Shown in pieces: positions 1 through 6,095 of a stretch of DNA of 6,095 bases. This stretch comes from Dehalococcoidia bacterium (GTDB lineage: Bacteria > Chloroflexota > Dehalococcoidia > SHYD01 > SHYC01), in contig JAENIT010000040.1 in the NCBI GenBank assembly GCA_016844365.1, forward strand, positions 1-6,095, written 5' to 3'. Below the pieces are notes generated by a model. The model was given only the letters and a program-made list of their open reading frames with translations, was not told where the DNA came from and did no database searches. Within the stretch, counting starts at the first letter, position 1, and each line of letters starts with the position of its first letter. The position numbers and the translations under genes were made by a program.

Positions 1-697
1 GCCTGATCTCCCACACTCGCCACAGGGCTTCCCATACAATGGCCAGGGACATCTTGGAGCTTCCGTAGGTACGGTCTAAGAATTGAATAGGGACCTCTCT
101 GACCCTGAAGCCTTTCTTATGGCAAGCGTAGGCCATCTCCACCTGGAAGGCGTAGCCGTTACTGCGGACTCGGCTCAGGTCCAGTCTCTCAAGCACCTCT
201 CGACGGAAGCACTTGAACCCCGCAGTTACGTCTTGCACATCCAGACCCGTCACCCACTGAGCGTACAGGTTGCCTAACCGGCTAAGGAGCTTCCTGCGCC
301 AGCTCCACCGAGGGTCGACACCGCCCCCGGAGGCGTACCTGGATCCCACCACCACGTCACAGCGCTGGATAGCCTCCATAAAACGGGACAGAGCCTCAAG
401 GGGGTGGGAGAAGTCCGCGTCCATCTCTATGATATAGTCGGCTCCAGCCGCTAAGGCCCAGCGAAACCCGGCCACATAGGCTGTTCCCAGTCCCTGCTTC
501 CCGGAACGATGGATGACATCCATGAAGCCGGGGTGCGCCGCCGCCATATCATCAGCAATCTCGCCAGTGCCGTCGGGAGAACTGTCGTCTACTACCAAGA
601 GGTGGAGCCCGTCCAGACCCAAAGCGAGCAGCCCCTGCACCATCATCGGCAGGTTGGAGGCCTCATTATAGGTGGGCATAACTACTACAGCTTTCAT
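1..697 (-). CDS. Polyprenol/dolichyl-phosphate mannosyltransferase-like GT2 glycosyltransferase, partial (3' end beyond the window)
   Basis: The enzyme is predicted to transfer mannose (or another hexose) from a nucleotide sugar to a polyprenyl phosphate at the inner face of the membrane, making lipid-linked sugar donors. Seen in the 232 visible residues: PTYNEA at 8-13; the nucleotide-binding VVDDSSPDGT at 35-44; GLGTAYVAGF at 69-78; the metal-binding MDADFSHP at 92-99 (D93 and D95); VVGSRYASGG at 116-125; DVTAGFKCFRR at 156-166; GYAFQVEM at 181-188; and a DRTYGSSKM block at 208-216. This ordered set is characteristic of dolichyl-phosphate mannose synthases of the short type. Those end near 240 residues, so little may be missing, but a fused C-terminal GtrA membrane domain cannot be excluded. 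Start: the ATG at 697 gives the usual N-terminus (MKAVVVMPTYNEA). In-frame ATGs also lie at 706 and 757, and none has a convincing ribosome binding site. A TATAAT box at 745-750 argues against the 757 start. Sugar specificity is inferred from family resemblance only. Confidence 0.92.
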   Translation of the reverse strand, partial: MKAVVVMPTYNEASNLPMMVQGLLALGLDGLHLLVVDDSSPDGTGEIADDMAAAHPGFMDVIHRSGKQGLGTAYVAGFRWALAAGADYIIEMDADFSHPLEALSRFMEAIQRCDVVVGSRYASGGGVDPRWSWRRKLLSRLGNLYAQWVTGLDVQDVTAGFKCFRREVLERLDLSRVRSNGYAFQVEMAYACHKKGFRVREVPIQFLDRTYGSSKMSLAIVWEALWRVWEIR

Positions 698-744
698 GGC
701 CCTCATCACAACGGCTCTGTCGAAGACTCGCCTCTGGCGAGATG

Positions 745-750
745 GATTAT
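745..750 (-). promoter_or_regulatory. Candidate -10 box for the glycosyltransferase gene
   Basis: On the minus strand the bases read TATAAT, a perfect match to the sigma-70 -10 consensus, 47 bases upstream of the ATG at 697. No good -35 hexamer is present; the nearest T-rich candidate is TTTCCC at 770-775 with a long 19-base spacer. If used, transcription would begin near 738. That would leave a leader of about 40 bases and exclude the in-frame ATG at 757. It would make the glycosyltransferase a separate unit from the CoA-transferase genes upstream of it. Confidence 0.35.
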
Positions 751-801
751 AACCCATGGCCTGAGACCAGGGAAAGCTACGACAAATTACCTGGAAACGT
801 T

Positions 802-838
802 ATGCCCCCCGGGCTTAACTTAAGCCTCCGAGGGGCAT
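802..838 (-). terminator. Imperfect hairpin after the CoA-transferase operon, possible terminator
   Basis: ATGCCCC at 802-808 pairs with GGGGCAT at 832-838, and GGCTTA at 812-817 pairs with TAAGCC at 821-826. The result is a 7-bp outer and a 6-bp inner stem separated by an asymmetric internal loop and closed by a 3-base loop. It lies about 50 bases past the stop codon of the second CoA-transferase gene and before the -10 box of the next gene, which is where a terminator is expected. There is no U-tract after the stem on either strand, so intrinsic termination is doubtful. It could instead be a pause or RNA-stabilising structure, or chance. Confidence 0.35.
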
Positions 839-888
839 CGAGATGTGCTGCCTTTAAGTCTCAGCTAAGCTCTGACCCTATCTTTAAC

Positions 889-2166
889 TTAGGTCTGGTC
901 AGCGCCCTCCAGATAAGTGGTGCCGATGACGTCTTTCTCCTCTAGCTCGGCCAGTTGCTTCTTGGTAAGGCCCATGATCTCCCCAAACACGTAATCGTTA
1001 TGCTCGCCCAAAGTTGGGGTCGGAATTCGTATGTGGTTGGGTGTCGTGAGGAGCTTCCACTGCATACCGGGGTAACTGTGAGTGCCCGTCCACGCTCGGG
1101 TGACCGTTTCGAAGAAGCCCATTTGCTGAATGTGGGGGTCCTCATACACTTCCTTGAAGTCCAGCACCGGGCCCGCGGGCACGCCAGCCTTCTGAAGCAT
1201 ATGGAAAACCTCATAGTGCTCCCGCTCTTTAGTCCACGCTGTGATGAGATCGTCCAGCTCCTTCTGGTTGTTCCACCGTTTCAGGGAGTCGTTGAACCTC
1301 TCCTCAAAAGCCCAGGCGGGTCTGCCCATTACATCTACTAGAGCGCGCCACTCCTCATCGTTGGTGCATACTATGGTGACCCAGCGGTCAACTCCCTGGC
1401 ACTGGTAGGCGTTGTGAGGCGCCCACGAGGTGTGGCGGTTCCCGTGGGACTCGGCTATCCTGCCGTTCATGGTGTAGTCCATGATAGCCTCTCCAAGCGT
1501 AGGGATAAACCCCTCGGCCTGGCCGAAGTCTATCCACTGTCCCTTCCCGGTGCGCCTTCGGTAGTGGATGGCCGCCAGGGAGAGGAAGACCACCAGGCAG
1601 GCGGATACCGCGTCGGAGTGGACTGTTTGGCCGATCTGTCCGGGATCGTTATCCTCATACATTCGAATAGAAGTGTGGCCCATGAGGGGGTCGGCGGTGG
1701 ATCCCATACCCCGATAGCCGGCGTAGGGGCCGCTATTGCCGAAGAGGGGCATGGAGATCATGATAAGCTGAGGATTCACCTCCTTGAGAACGTTGTAACC
1801 AAGGCCCATGCGCTCTATTACCCCAAAGGCGAAGTTCTCCACCAAAACGTCGCTCGCTTTAACCAGGAGTTTGTAGAGGTCCCTCCCCTCTGGCTGGGTT
1901 ATGTCTATAGTGACGCCCTTCTGGTTACGGTTGATCATATTGAAGGTGCCGGAACGCTCCCAGGGGCGCTCCCCAGGGTCTTTGTTCGGATACCCCGGCG
2001 TGTCAGGCGGGGGACGGAGGCTCTGTCCTCGATTGCTCATGCGGCGGGTATTCTCCACCCTGATGACCTCGGCGCCCATATCCGCGAGTAGCGTACAGCC
2101 GTAGGGAGTCGCCCAGATATCGCCACCGTTGATTACCCTTATGCCTTCAAGGGGCAACTTTGCCAT
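889..2166 (-). CDS. Family III (CaiB/BaiF) CoA-transferase subunit with catalytic Asp retained
   Basis: A 425-residue cytosolic enzyme predicted to move CoA between carboxylic acids through an enzyme-bound acyl anhydride. Family signs: the N-terminal block LPLEGIRVINGGD with LLADMGAEVIRVE at 26-38; NRNQKGVTIDI at 79-89; SDVLVENFAFGVIERMGLGY at 105-124; LFGNSGPYAGYRG at 141-153; RRTGKGQWIDF at 204-214; and the C-terminal KAGVPAGPVLDF at 326-337 and TLGEHND at 385-391. D185, in HSDAVSA, sits 21 residues before the T of TGKGQ. That is the spacing of the catalytic Asp169 in formyl-CoA transferase, so I take it as the acyl-carrying residue. Odd: the usual glycine-rich GD-x-x-R loop after VE is replaced by a proline- and arginine-rich segment at about 40-70. 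The start is clear: AGGAGG at 2173-2178 lies 6 bases before the ATG. The gene follows its paralogue by 13 bases and is surely co-transcribed with it. Length is normal for the family. The substrate is unknown. Confidence 0.93.
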   Translation of the reverse strand: MAKLPLEGIRVINGGDIWATPYGCTLLADMGAEVIRVENTRRMSNRGQSLRPPPDTPGYPNKDPGERPWERSGTFNMINRNQKGVTIDITQPEGRDLYKLLVKASDVLVENFAFGVIERMGLGYNVLKEVNPQLIMISMPLFGNSGPYAGYRGMGSTADPLMGHTSIRMYEDNDPGQIGQTVHSDAVSACLVVFLSLAAIHYRRRTGKGQWIDFGQAEGFIPTLGEAIMDYTMNGRIAESHGNRHTSWAPHNAYQCQGVDRWVTIVCTNDEEWRALVDVMGRPAWAFEERFNDSLKRWNNQKELDDLITAWTKEREHYEVFHMLQKAGVPAGPVLDFKEVYEDPHIQQMGFFETVTRAWTGTHSYPGMQWKLLTTPNHIRIPTPTLGEHNDYVFGEIMGLTKKQLAELEEKDVIGTTYLEGADQT

Positions 2167-2179
2167 GACAAACCTCCTC

Positions 2180-3388
2180 TTAAATAGAGCCTTGCTCCCT
2201 TAGTTTGCTGAGGTCTTCCGGGGAGTAACCCAAGCGCTCACAGTAAATCTCCTCGTTGTGCTCTCCAAAGAGGGGAGCGTGGCGCGGAACCTGCCAGGGG
2301 CTCTCCGTCATTTTAGCGGGGGCTCCCGTATACCGAACCTTGCCCACCACTGGGTGGTCGATCTCTACGAAGAACTGGCGGTGCTTGTTATAGTGCTCGT
2401 CTTCCACCAACTCTCCCATGTTCAGGACCGGGGCGGCGAACATCCTGGCATCCTGAGCCTTGCGCACAATCTCGTACTTGCTGCGCTCTATAATCCAGGG
2501 GTAGAATAAGGCGTCGAAGTCCCCGTGGTTCTCCTGGCGCGCCTGGGCAGTGGCGAACCGAGGGTCATTGGTAAGCTCCGGCATGTCTAGCATCACAGCC
2601 ACCCTGGGCCAGCGGCGTGTGCCGCCTCCGGCCACCTGCACATAGCCGTCGTTAGCGAAGTAGAAGCCGGAAGGGTAGGTACCCTCTCTCCGGCCCCCCT
2701 CCCGCTTGGGTATCTCGCCATCGTACTCGTAGGAGATGAGACGGTTGTCCACAGCGCCCAGGAGGGCCTGAAGCACGGACACCTCCACCTCCTGGCCTGT
2801 ACCATGAATTTGGGCTCCAAAGTAGGCCGACATGGCCGCTGCAGCCACTGCGTTACCAACCAGTCCGGTGGTGGCGGTGCCTCCTAGCTTGAGCGGCTCT
2901 TTGTCTGGATGGCCCGTGATGAACATGCGCCCGCACATGGCGAACATGGTTATCTCTGTGCCCTTGTAGTCCTTATAGGGCCCGCTGGGCCCAAAGTTGG
3001 AGATGGAGACCATTACCAATCTAGGATTAATCTTCTCCAACTCGCTGTATCCCAAACCCAATGAGTTTATAACGCCAGGGCCATAGCTCTCTATAAGAAT
3101 ATCCGCATCCCTGACAAGCTCCTTGATTACTTTCTTGCCGAACTCAGACTCTACGTTTAAGGTTATGCCCTTCTTGTTGGTGTTAAGGTGGAGAAAAAGA
3201 CCGCTCTTCTCGGGATGAGGATCGTCCTGGAAGAAAGGCCCCCAGTAGCGACAGGGGTCGCCACCCTTGGGGTCCTCGACCTTTATCACCTCCGCGCCGA
3301 AGTCAGCGAAGAGCTTGGAACCGTAAGGGCCAGCTATACCTGTACTCAGGTCTACCAGTTTTATTCCCTCTAACGCCTGATTCCCCAT
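2180..3388 (-). CDS. Family III (CaiB/BaiF) CoA-transferase subunit lacking the catalytic Asp
   Basis: A 402-residue paralogue of the next gene and first gene of the pair. Family signs: QALEGIKLVDLSTGIAGPYG at 4-23; FADFGAEVIKVEDPKGGDPCR at 27-47, which includes the usual GDP-x-R loop; NTNKKGITLNV at 69-79; ADILIESYGPGVINSLGLGY at 95-114; FGPSGPYKDYKG at 132-143; HGTGQEVEVSV at 195-205; and LFGEHNEEI at 373-381. The region expected to hold the catalytic Asp reads LGGTATTGLVGNAV (168-181). Aligned on the GTGQ motif, or on GG of the common GG-x4 pattern, T174 occupies the Asp position, and no Asp occurs between D162 and D214. It may therefore be a structural or CoA-binding partner rather than an independent transferase. 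Start: a GTG at 3394 is in frame but abuts the Shine-Dalgarno sequence, so the ATG at 3388 is chosen. Promoter elements lie at 3431-3459. The protein could still be a homomeric enzyme of unusual chemistry. Confidence 0.92.
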   Translation of the reverse strand: MGNQALEGIKLVDLSTGIAGPYGSKLFADFGAEVIKVEDPKGGDPCRYWGPFFQDDPHPEKSGLFLHLNTNKKGITLNVESEFGKKVIKELVRDADILIESYGPGVINSLGLGYSELEKINPRLVMVSISNFGPSGPYKDYKGTEITMFAMCGRMFITGHPDKEPLKLGGTATTGLVGNAVAAAAMSAYFGAQIHGTGQEVEVSVLQALLGAVDNRLISYEYDGEIPKREGGRREGTYPSGFYFANDGYVQVAGGGTRRWPRVAVMLDMPELTNDPRFATAQARQENHGDFDALFYPWIIERSKYEIVRKAQDARMFAAPVLNMGELVEDEHYNKHRQFFVEIDHPVVGKVRYTGAPAKMTESPWQVPRHAPLFGEHNEEIYCERLGYSPEDLSKLREQGSI

Positions 3389-3393
3389 AATCA

Positions 3394-3398
3394 CTCCT
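3394..3398 (-). promoter_or_regulatory. Ribosome binding site deciding the start of the first CoA-transferase gene
   Basis: The minus strand reads AGGAG here, within GGAAAGGAGTG. The spacing to the ATG at 3388 is 5 bases, which is workable. The in-frame GTG at 3394 overlaps the last G of the site and cannot use it. The protein therefore should begin MGNQALEG rather than two residues earlier. Confidence 0.75.
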
Positions 3399-3430
3399 TT
3401 CCATCCTCCCTCGGTAGTTGCAATGCCTAG

Positions 3431-3459
3431 AATTTAGCACAGGACGCATATATATTCAA
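3431..3459 (-). promoter_or_regulatory. Candidate sigma-70-type promoter for the CoA-transferase operon
   Basis: On the minus strand TTGAAT (3454-3459) is followed after exactly 17 bases by TAAATT (3431-3436). Each hexamer matches 4 of 6 consensus bases. The -10 is preceded by TGC, an extended -10 arrangement. Transcription would start near 3424, leaving a leader of about 36 bases with a good ribosome binding site. The outer end of the inverted-repeat element begins at the last base of the -35, so the element directly abuts this promoter. Confidence 0.5.
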
Positions 3460-3569
3460 CCCTCCGCTAGCCATTCCCCTCCTTACAAGGGAGGGGCTAG
3501 GGGCGGGTCGAGCGTTAGAGCAGAGCTGACCCCCTCCTAGCCTCCCCCTAGAAGGGGGAGGGAGAGGGT
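3459..3569. repeat. MITE-like imperfect inverted repeat, about 111 bp, G/C-rich
   Basis: Two 34-base arms, 3476-3509 and 3528-3561, are inverted copies of one another with 25 of 34 matches. They are separated by 18 unique bases and share the core GGCTAGG and a GGGTC inner end. Each arm can itself fold: CCCCTCCTT with AAGGGAGGGG (one bulged G) at 3476-3496, and a perfect 9-bp stem with a 3-base loop at 3541-3561 (CCTCCCCCT / AGGGGGAGG). The outermost ends ACCCTC (3459-3464) and GAGGGT (3564-3569) are also inverted copies. No ORF, transposase or clear target duplication is present. The form fits a non-autonomous mobile or REP-like repeat; calling it mobile is inference that depends on copies elsewhere in the genome. 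Confidence 0.7.
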
Positions 3570-3600
3570 GCGCACTATGTTTCCTTTCAGATCACTTATT

Positions 3601-3609
3601 TGGTATACT
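3601..3609 (+). promoter_or_regulatory. Candidate extended -10 promoter element for ftsH
   Basis: TGGTATACT contains a TATACT hexamer (5 of 6 consensus bases) at 3604-3609, preceded by the TG-n extension at 3601-3602. The base 17 positions upstream falls in a weak T-rich hexamer (TTCCTT, 3581-3586), consistent with an extended -10 promoter that needs little -35 contact. Transcription would begin near 3616, giving a leader of about 38 bases. No heat-shock-type (CIRCE) operator is visible near it. Confidence 0.5.
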
Positions 3610-3653
3610 AAATCCTGAGGTGCGCTGTTTTAGCAGGGCGCTAGGAGGGTTAT

Positions 3654-5513
3654 ATGGATTCCCGATGGTTAAGAAATAGCTTTGTTTACCTCCTCCTCCT
3701 TGTGGCGGTAGCTGCCATATTCTTCACTCTGTTTCCCCCCAGGTCCTCAGGGAAGGAGACGGAGATAAGCGCCATTATGGATATGGCCAGAAGCGGGCAG
3801 GTAAAAAAGATTGAGGTGCAGGGGGATAATCTTATAGCCCAGACTGTGGGCGGAGAGCAACTCCACTCCAGAAAAGAGGTCGGCGCCAGTATGCTAGACA
3901 TTCTGACAAAGGCCGGAATTCCCACTGGAGCTGAAGGAGTCACAGTGGTAGTAAGAGAGCCCAGTCAGGTCGGCAGCTTACTGAGCCTGTTTGTAAACTT
4001 CCTACCCCTCATATTTTTTGGCGCGATCCTCATCTTCATGATGCGCCAGGCCCAAGGGACCAACAACCAGGCTCTAAGCTTCGGCAAGAGTCGGGCCCGA
4101 ATGTTCACCGGTAACAAATCCACCGTCACCTTTTCCGACGTGGCGGGAGTGGAGGAGGCCAAACAGGAGCTCCAGGAGGTTGTAGAGTTCCTCAAGTACC
4201 CGGAGAAATTCGCTGCTCTGGGAGCCAGGATACCCAAGGGCGTCCTCCTAATGGGGCCTCCAGGCACTGGGAAGACCCTCTTAGCCAGGGCTGTCGCCGG
4301 GGAAGCCGGGGTGCCCTTCTTCTCTATCAGCGGCAGCGAGTTCGTGGAGATGTTTGTCGGAGTAGGCGCTTCAAGAGTTCGGGACCTCTTCGATCAGGCA
4401 AAGCGTAACGCGCCCTGCATAGTATTCGTAGACGAGATAGACGCCGTAGGTCGGCAGAGGGGCGCGGGCCTGGGCGGTAGCCACGACGAGCGAGAGCAGA
4501 CCCTGAACCAGATCCTTGTGGAGATGGACGGATTTGATACTAACACTAACGTCATCGTGGTGGCGGCCACCAACCGCCCCGACGTTCTGGATCCAGCCCT
4601 CTTGAGACCGGGGCGCTTCGACCGTCAGGTGGTCCTGGATCGCCCGGATATTCAAGGGCGACTAGCCATCCTGAACGTGCATGCCAAGGGCAAACCCCTG
4701 GATCCCGAGGTGGACCTGGAGATCCTTGCCAAGCAGACAGCCGGATTGAGTGGCGCTGATCTGGCAAATCTCATCAACGAGGGCGCCATTATGGCCGCGA
4801 GAATGAATAAAAAGAGCATAAGCCTCCTGGATCTGGAGGAGGCCGTGGATAGGGTCATAGCCGGGCCAGAGCGAAAGAGCCGCATTATCAGCCCCAAAGA
4901 GAAGATGATCACCGCCTTCCATGAAGCCGGCCACGCTCTTGCAGGCTACATGCTCCCCAACGCCGATAACGTGCATAAGATATCTATTGTGGCTCGGGGA
5001 ATGATGGGCGGGTACACACGCTTTCTCCCGGACGAGGACAGGCACCTGTGGACCAAATCCCAGTTCAAAGATACTCTGGTCACATTCCTGGGGGGCATGG
5101 CCGCTGAAGAGTTGCTCCTGGGGGAGACCACTACAGGCCCCGGCAACGATATAGAGCGGGCCACCAAGCTGGCTAGACAGATGGTTACCGAGTACGGAAT
5201 GAGCGAAAAGCTGGGTCCCCGTACCTTTGGCCGTAGGGAAGAGCTTATTTTCCTGGGCCGAGAGATCTCCGAGCAGCGCAACTATAGCGAGAAGGTGGCC
5301 GAGGAGATCGACTCTGAGGTTCTAAAGCTAGTGGAGGACTCCTATGCTAAGGCCACGGGCATCCTCACCGCCAATCGGTCCCGTCTCGACCACGTAGCCC
5401 AGTACCTCATCAAGAACGAGACTGTAGAGGGGGAGGATCTGAAAAAGCTATTCACGGAGCCCCTGCCGGAGTCCTCCTCCCCTCAAGAGTTGGCTGAGGC
5501 CAGAACGACTTAA
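3654..5513 (+). CDS. ftsH: ATP-dependent zinc metalloprotease FtsH, complete
   Basis: A membrane-anchored hexameric AAA+ protease that unfolds and degrades misassembled membrane proteins and selected regulators on the cytoplasmic side. The 619 residues are normal for the family. Order seen: first membrane helix at about 9-27; extracytoplasmic FtsH domain at about 30-105; second helix at about 110-130; AAA+ domain with Walker A GPPGTGKT at 201-208, pore motif MFVGVG at 233-238, Walker B IVFVDE at 256-261, and second region of homology through RPGRFDR at 318-324 with arginine fingers R318 and R321; then the protease domain with zinc site HEAGH at 423-427 and the presumed third ligand D499 in [10 protein letters not shown]. 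All key residues are intact. The tail after about 600 is short and polar. Start: AGGAGG at 3643-3648 lies 5 bases before the ATG. It is divergent from the CoA-transferase operon and appears monocistronic, with a hairpin after its stop codon. Confidence 0.98.
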   Translation: MDSRWLRNSFVYLLLLVAVAAIFFTLFPPRSSGKETEISAIMDMARSGQVKKIEVQGDNLIAQTVGGEQLHSRKEVGASMLDILTKAGIPTGAEGVTVVVREPSQVGSLLSLFVNFLPLIFFGAILIFMMRQAQGTNNQALSFGKSRARMFTGNKSTVTFSDVAGVEEAKQELQEVVEFLKYPEKFAALGARIPKGVLLMGPPGTGKTLLARAVAGEAGVPFFSISGSEFVEMFVGVGASRVRDLFDQAKRNAPCIVFVDEIDAVGRQRGAGLGGSHDEREQTLNQILVEMDGFDTNTNVIVVAATNRPDVLDPALLRPGRFDRQVVLDRPDIQGRLAILNVHAKGKPLDPEVDLEILAKQTAGLSGADLANLINEGAIMAARMNKKSISLLDLEEAVDRVIAGPERKSRIISPKEKMITAFHEAGHALAGYMLPNADNVHKISIVARGMMGGYTRFLPDEDRHLWTKSQFKDTLVTFLGGMAAEELLLGETTTGPGNDIERATKLARQMVTEYGMSEKLGPRTFGRREELIFLGREISEQRNYSEKVAEEIDSEVLKLVEDSYAKATGILTANRSRLDHVAQYLIKNETVEGEDLKKLFTEPLPESSSPQELAEARTT

Positions 5514-5581
5514 CCCAAGACGCCTTTCTTTTGGAGACGGCTCTTTTGTCCAGAGAACAGTAGCCCCAATAGTCGCTAAAA

Positions 5582-5606
5582 ATAAGGAGCCGCTCTGGCT
5601 CCTTAT
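5582..5606 (+). terminator. Strong hairpin downstream of ftsH, probable terminator
   Basis: ATAAGGAGCC (5582-5591) and GGCTCCTTAT (5597-5606) form a perfect 10-bp stem with a 5-base loop, about 70 bases past the ftsH stop codon. On the plus strand the stem is followed by AAATCTGG, without a U-run. On the minus strand it is followed by a short run of four T. The U-run therefore favours stopping minus-strand transcription, although position favours ftsH. The structure could act in both directions or mark the processed 3' end of the ftsH mRNA. Confidence 0.6.
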
Positions 5607-5638
5607 AAATCTGGTATTTAATCCCCCACTAAACTCAA

Positions 5639-6095
5639 ATGAGCAGAATAATCGGCTGGGAAGACGAGTTCAAGATAATCGATGGAGAGCGGGTTGTTAC
5701 CCTTAAAGACTTGCTCCCCTCCAGCCACCGTACCTTCTTCGATCAGGCCAAGCACGTAACTCTGGGAGAGAGGAAACAGTCCCTCATCCCTGAGTACAGC
5801 GATTTCGACGACTACGACACCACCCGCACCGACTGCATCTGGACATGGTACGGCGGCAAACTCTACGACGAGCAGGACGATCTGGTGGAAGCCAGCGCTC
5901 CCCCAGTCTCGATCACCAAGAACCCCATAGAGAACCTGGTGCGCATGGTGACCATGGGGCGAGCCCAGATAGGAGAGCTGGCGGGGGGACTTCCCGCCAC
6001 GGGAGTGAGCAGCCAGCTTAACTTCATGCTGGACTCCGACCTGGATGGGGAGGACCTGTGCGACGAGATCAAGTATGTTGATCGCAACGTGCCTT
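5639..6095 (+). CDS. Unrecognised acidic protein, partial (3' end beyond the window)
   Basis: An open frame of 152 codons runs from the ATG to the right edge without a stop. I do not recognise the family. The protein begins MSRIIGWEDEFKIIDGERVV, has no signal peptide or membrane helix in the visible part, and is rich in Asp and Glu (SDFDDYDTTRTD at about 55-66; DSDLDGEDLCDE at about 129-140). It has a Trp/Tyr patch TWYGGKLYDEQ at about 70-80 and a more helical, possibly conserved stretch NPIENLVRMVTMGRAQIGEL at about 96-115. The balanced composition and the Ser/Arg-rich translation of the opposite strand support this frame as real. Start: an in-frame TAA lies 9 bases upstream, so this is the first possible ATG. 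There is no Shine-Dalgarno sequence, which suggests a leaderless message or a later start. It follows ftsH by 125 bases with a hairpin between them, so is probably transcribed separately. Confidence 0.7.
   Translation, partial: MSRIIGWEDEFKIIDGERVVTLKDLLPSSHRTFFDQAKHVTLGERKQSLIPEYSDFDDYDTTRTDCIWTWYGGKLYDEQDDLVEASAPPVSITKNPIENLVRMVTMGRAQIGELAGGLPATGVSSQLNFMLDSDLDGEDLCDEIKYVDRNVP

Noticed and set aside
509..823. Plus-strand open frame rich in His, 104 codons
   Set aside because: It is antisense to the well-supported glycosyltransferase gene. The histidines come from reverse-complemented codons, and nothing resembles a known small protein.
1414..2091. Long open frame on the plus strand, 225 codons
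   Set aside because: It is antisense to the second CoA-transferase gene, which has complete family motifs. It lacks a ribosome binding site and has a composition typical of an out-of-frame translation.
3476..3561. Paired G/C hairpins considered as transcription terminators
   Set aside because: They lie upstream of both flanking genes in a divergent region, so there is no transcript for them to end. The arms being inverted copies of each other fits a repeat element better.
3599..3612. Near-palindrome around GTATAC as a repressor operator
   Set aside because: The symmetry is mostly the AT-rich -10 region itself, and there is no second copy or nearby regulator gene to support an operator.
4662..5045. 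Minus-strand open frame within ftsH
   Set aside because: It is a shadow of the conserved AAA+/protease coding sequence, without a start signal or recognisable motif.
5517..5550. Repeated GACGCC-CTTTT / GACGGCTCTTTT-like segments after the ftsH stop codon
   Set aside because: Only two short inexact copies are present, which is within chance expectation.
1..6095. A gene cluster acting as one novel system (defence, mobile or biosynthetic)
   Set aside because: The genes lie in at least three separate transcription units with unrelated known roles, and no nuclease, integrase, toxin-antitoxin, CRISPR or phage feature is visible.

Overview
The window looks like a stretch of chromosome from an uncultivated or little-studied bacterium. 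My best guess is Chloroflexota, of the Dehalococcoidia/SAR202 type. This rests on three things: the FtsH sequence style, adjacent family III CoA-transferase paralogues (such paralogues are abundant in those genomes), and a G/C-rich inverted-repeat element in an intergenic gap. It is an impression from the reading, not a database result.

Layout, left to right: (1) 1-697, minus strand: the start-proximal 232 codons of a GT2 polyprenol/dolichyl-phosphate mannosyltransferase-like enzyme, running off the left edge. (2) 698-888: a gap with an imperfect hairpin (possible terminator for the genes to its right) and a TATAAT promoter element for the glycosyltransferase. (3) 889-2166 and 2180-3388, both minus: two paralogous family III (CaiB/BaiF) CoA-transferase subunits, 13 bases apart, clearly one operon. 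(4) 3389-3653: a divergent intergenic region. It has a promoter for the CoA-transferase operon on its left side, an extended -10 promoter for ftsH on its right side, and an approximately 111-bp MITE-like inverted repeat between them. (5) 3654-5513, plus: complete ftsH, the membrane AAA+ zinc protease. (6) 5514-5638: a gap with a strong hairpin. (7) 5639 to the right edge, plus: the first 152 codons of an acidic protein I do not recognise.

The most interesting point is the CoA-transferase pair. The downstream subunit keeps the aspartate expected to carry the acyl group (D185). The upstream subunit has a threonine (T174) at the aligned position. Conversely, the upstream subunit keeps the usual N-terminal glycine-rich GDP-x-R loop, which is replaced by an atypical proline/arginine-rich stretch in the downstream one. 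Such complementary loss is what one expects of an obligate heteromeric CoA-transferase with one working active site, comparable in principle to the two-subunit family III enzymes BbsEF and SmtAB. The substrate cannot be read from this window.

The glycosyltransferase (lipid-linked sugar supply), the CoA-transferases (acyl-CoA metabolism) and FtsH (membrane protein quality control) have no evident joint pathway. They appear to be neighbours rather than a system. I see no tRNA, rRNA, CRISPR array, transposase or phage gene.
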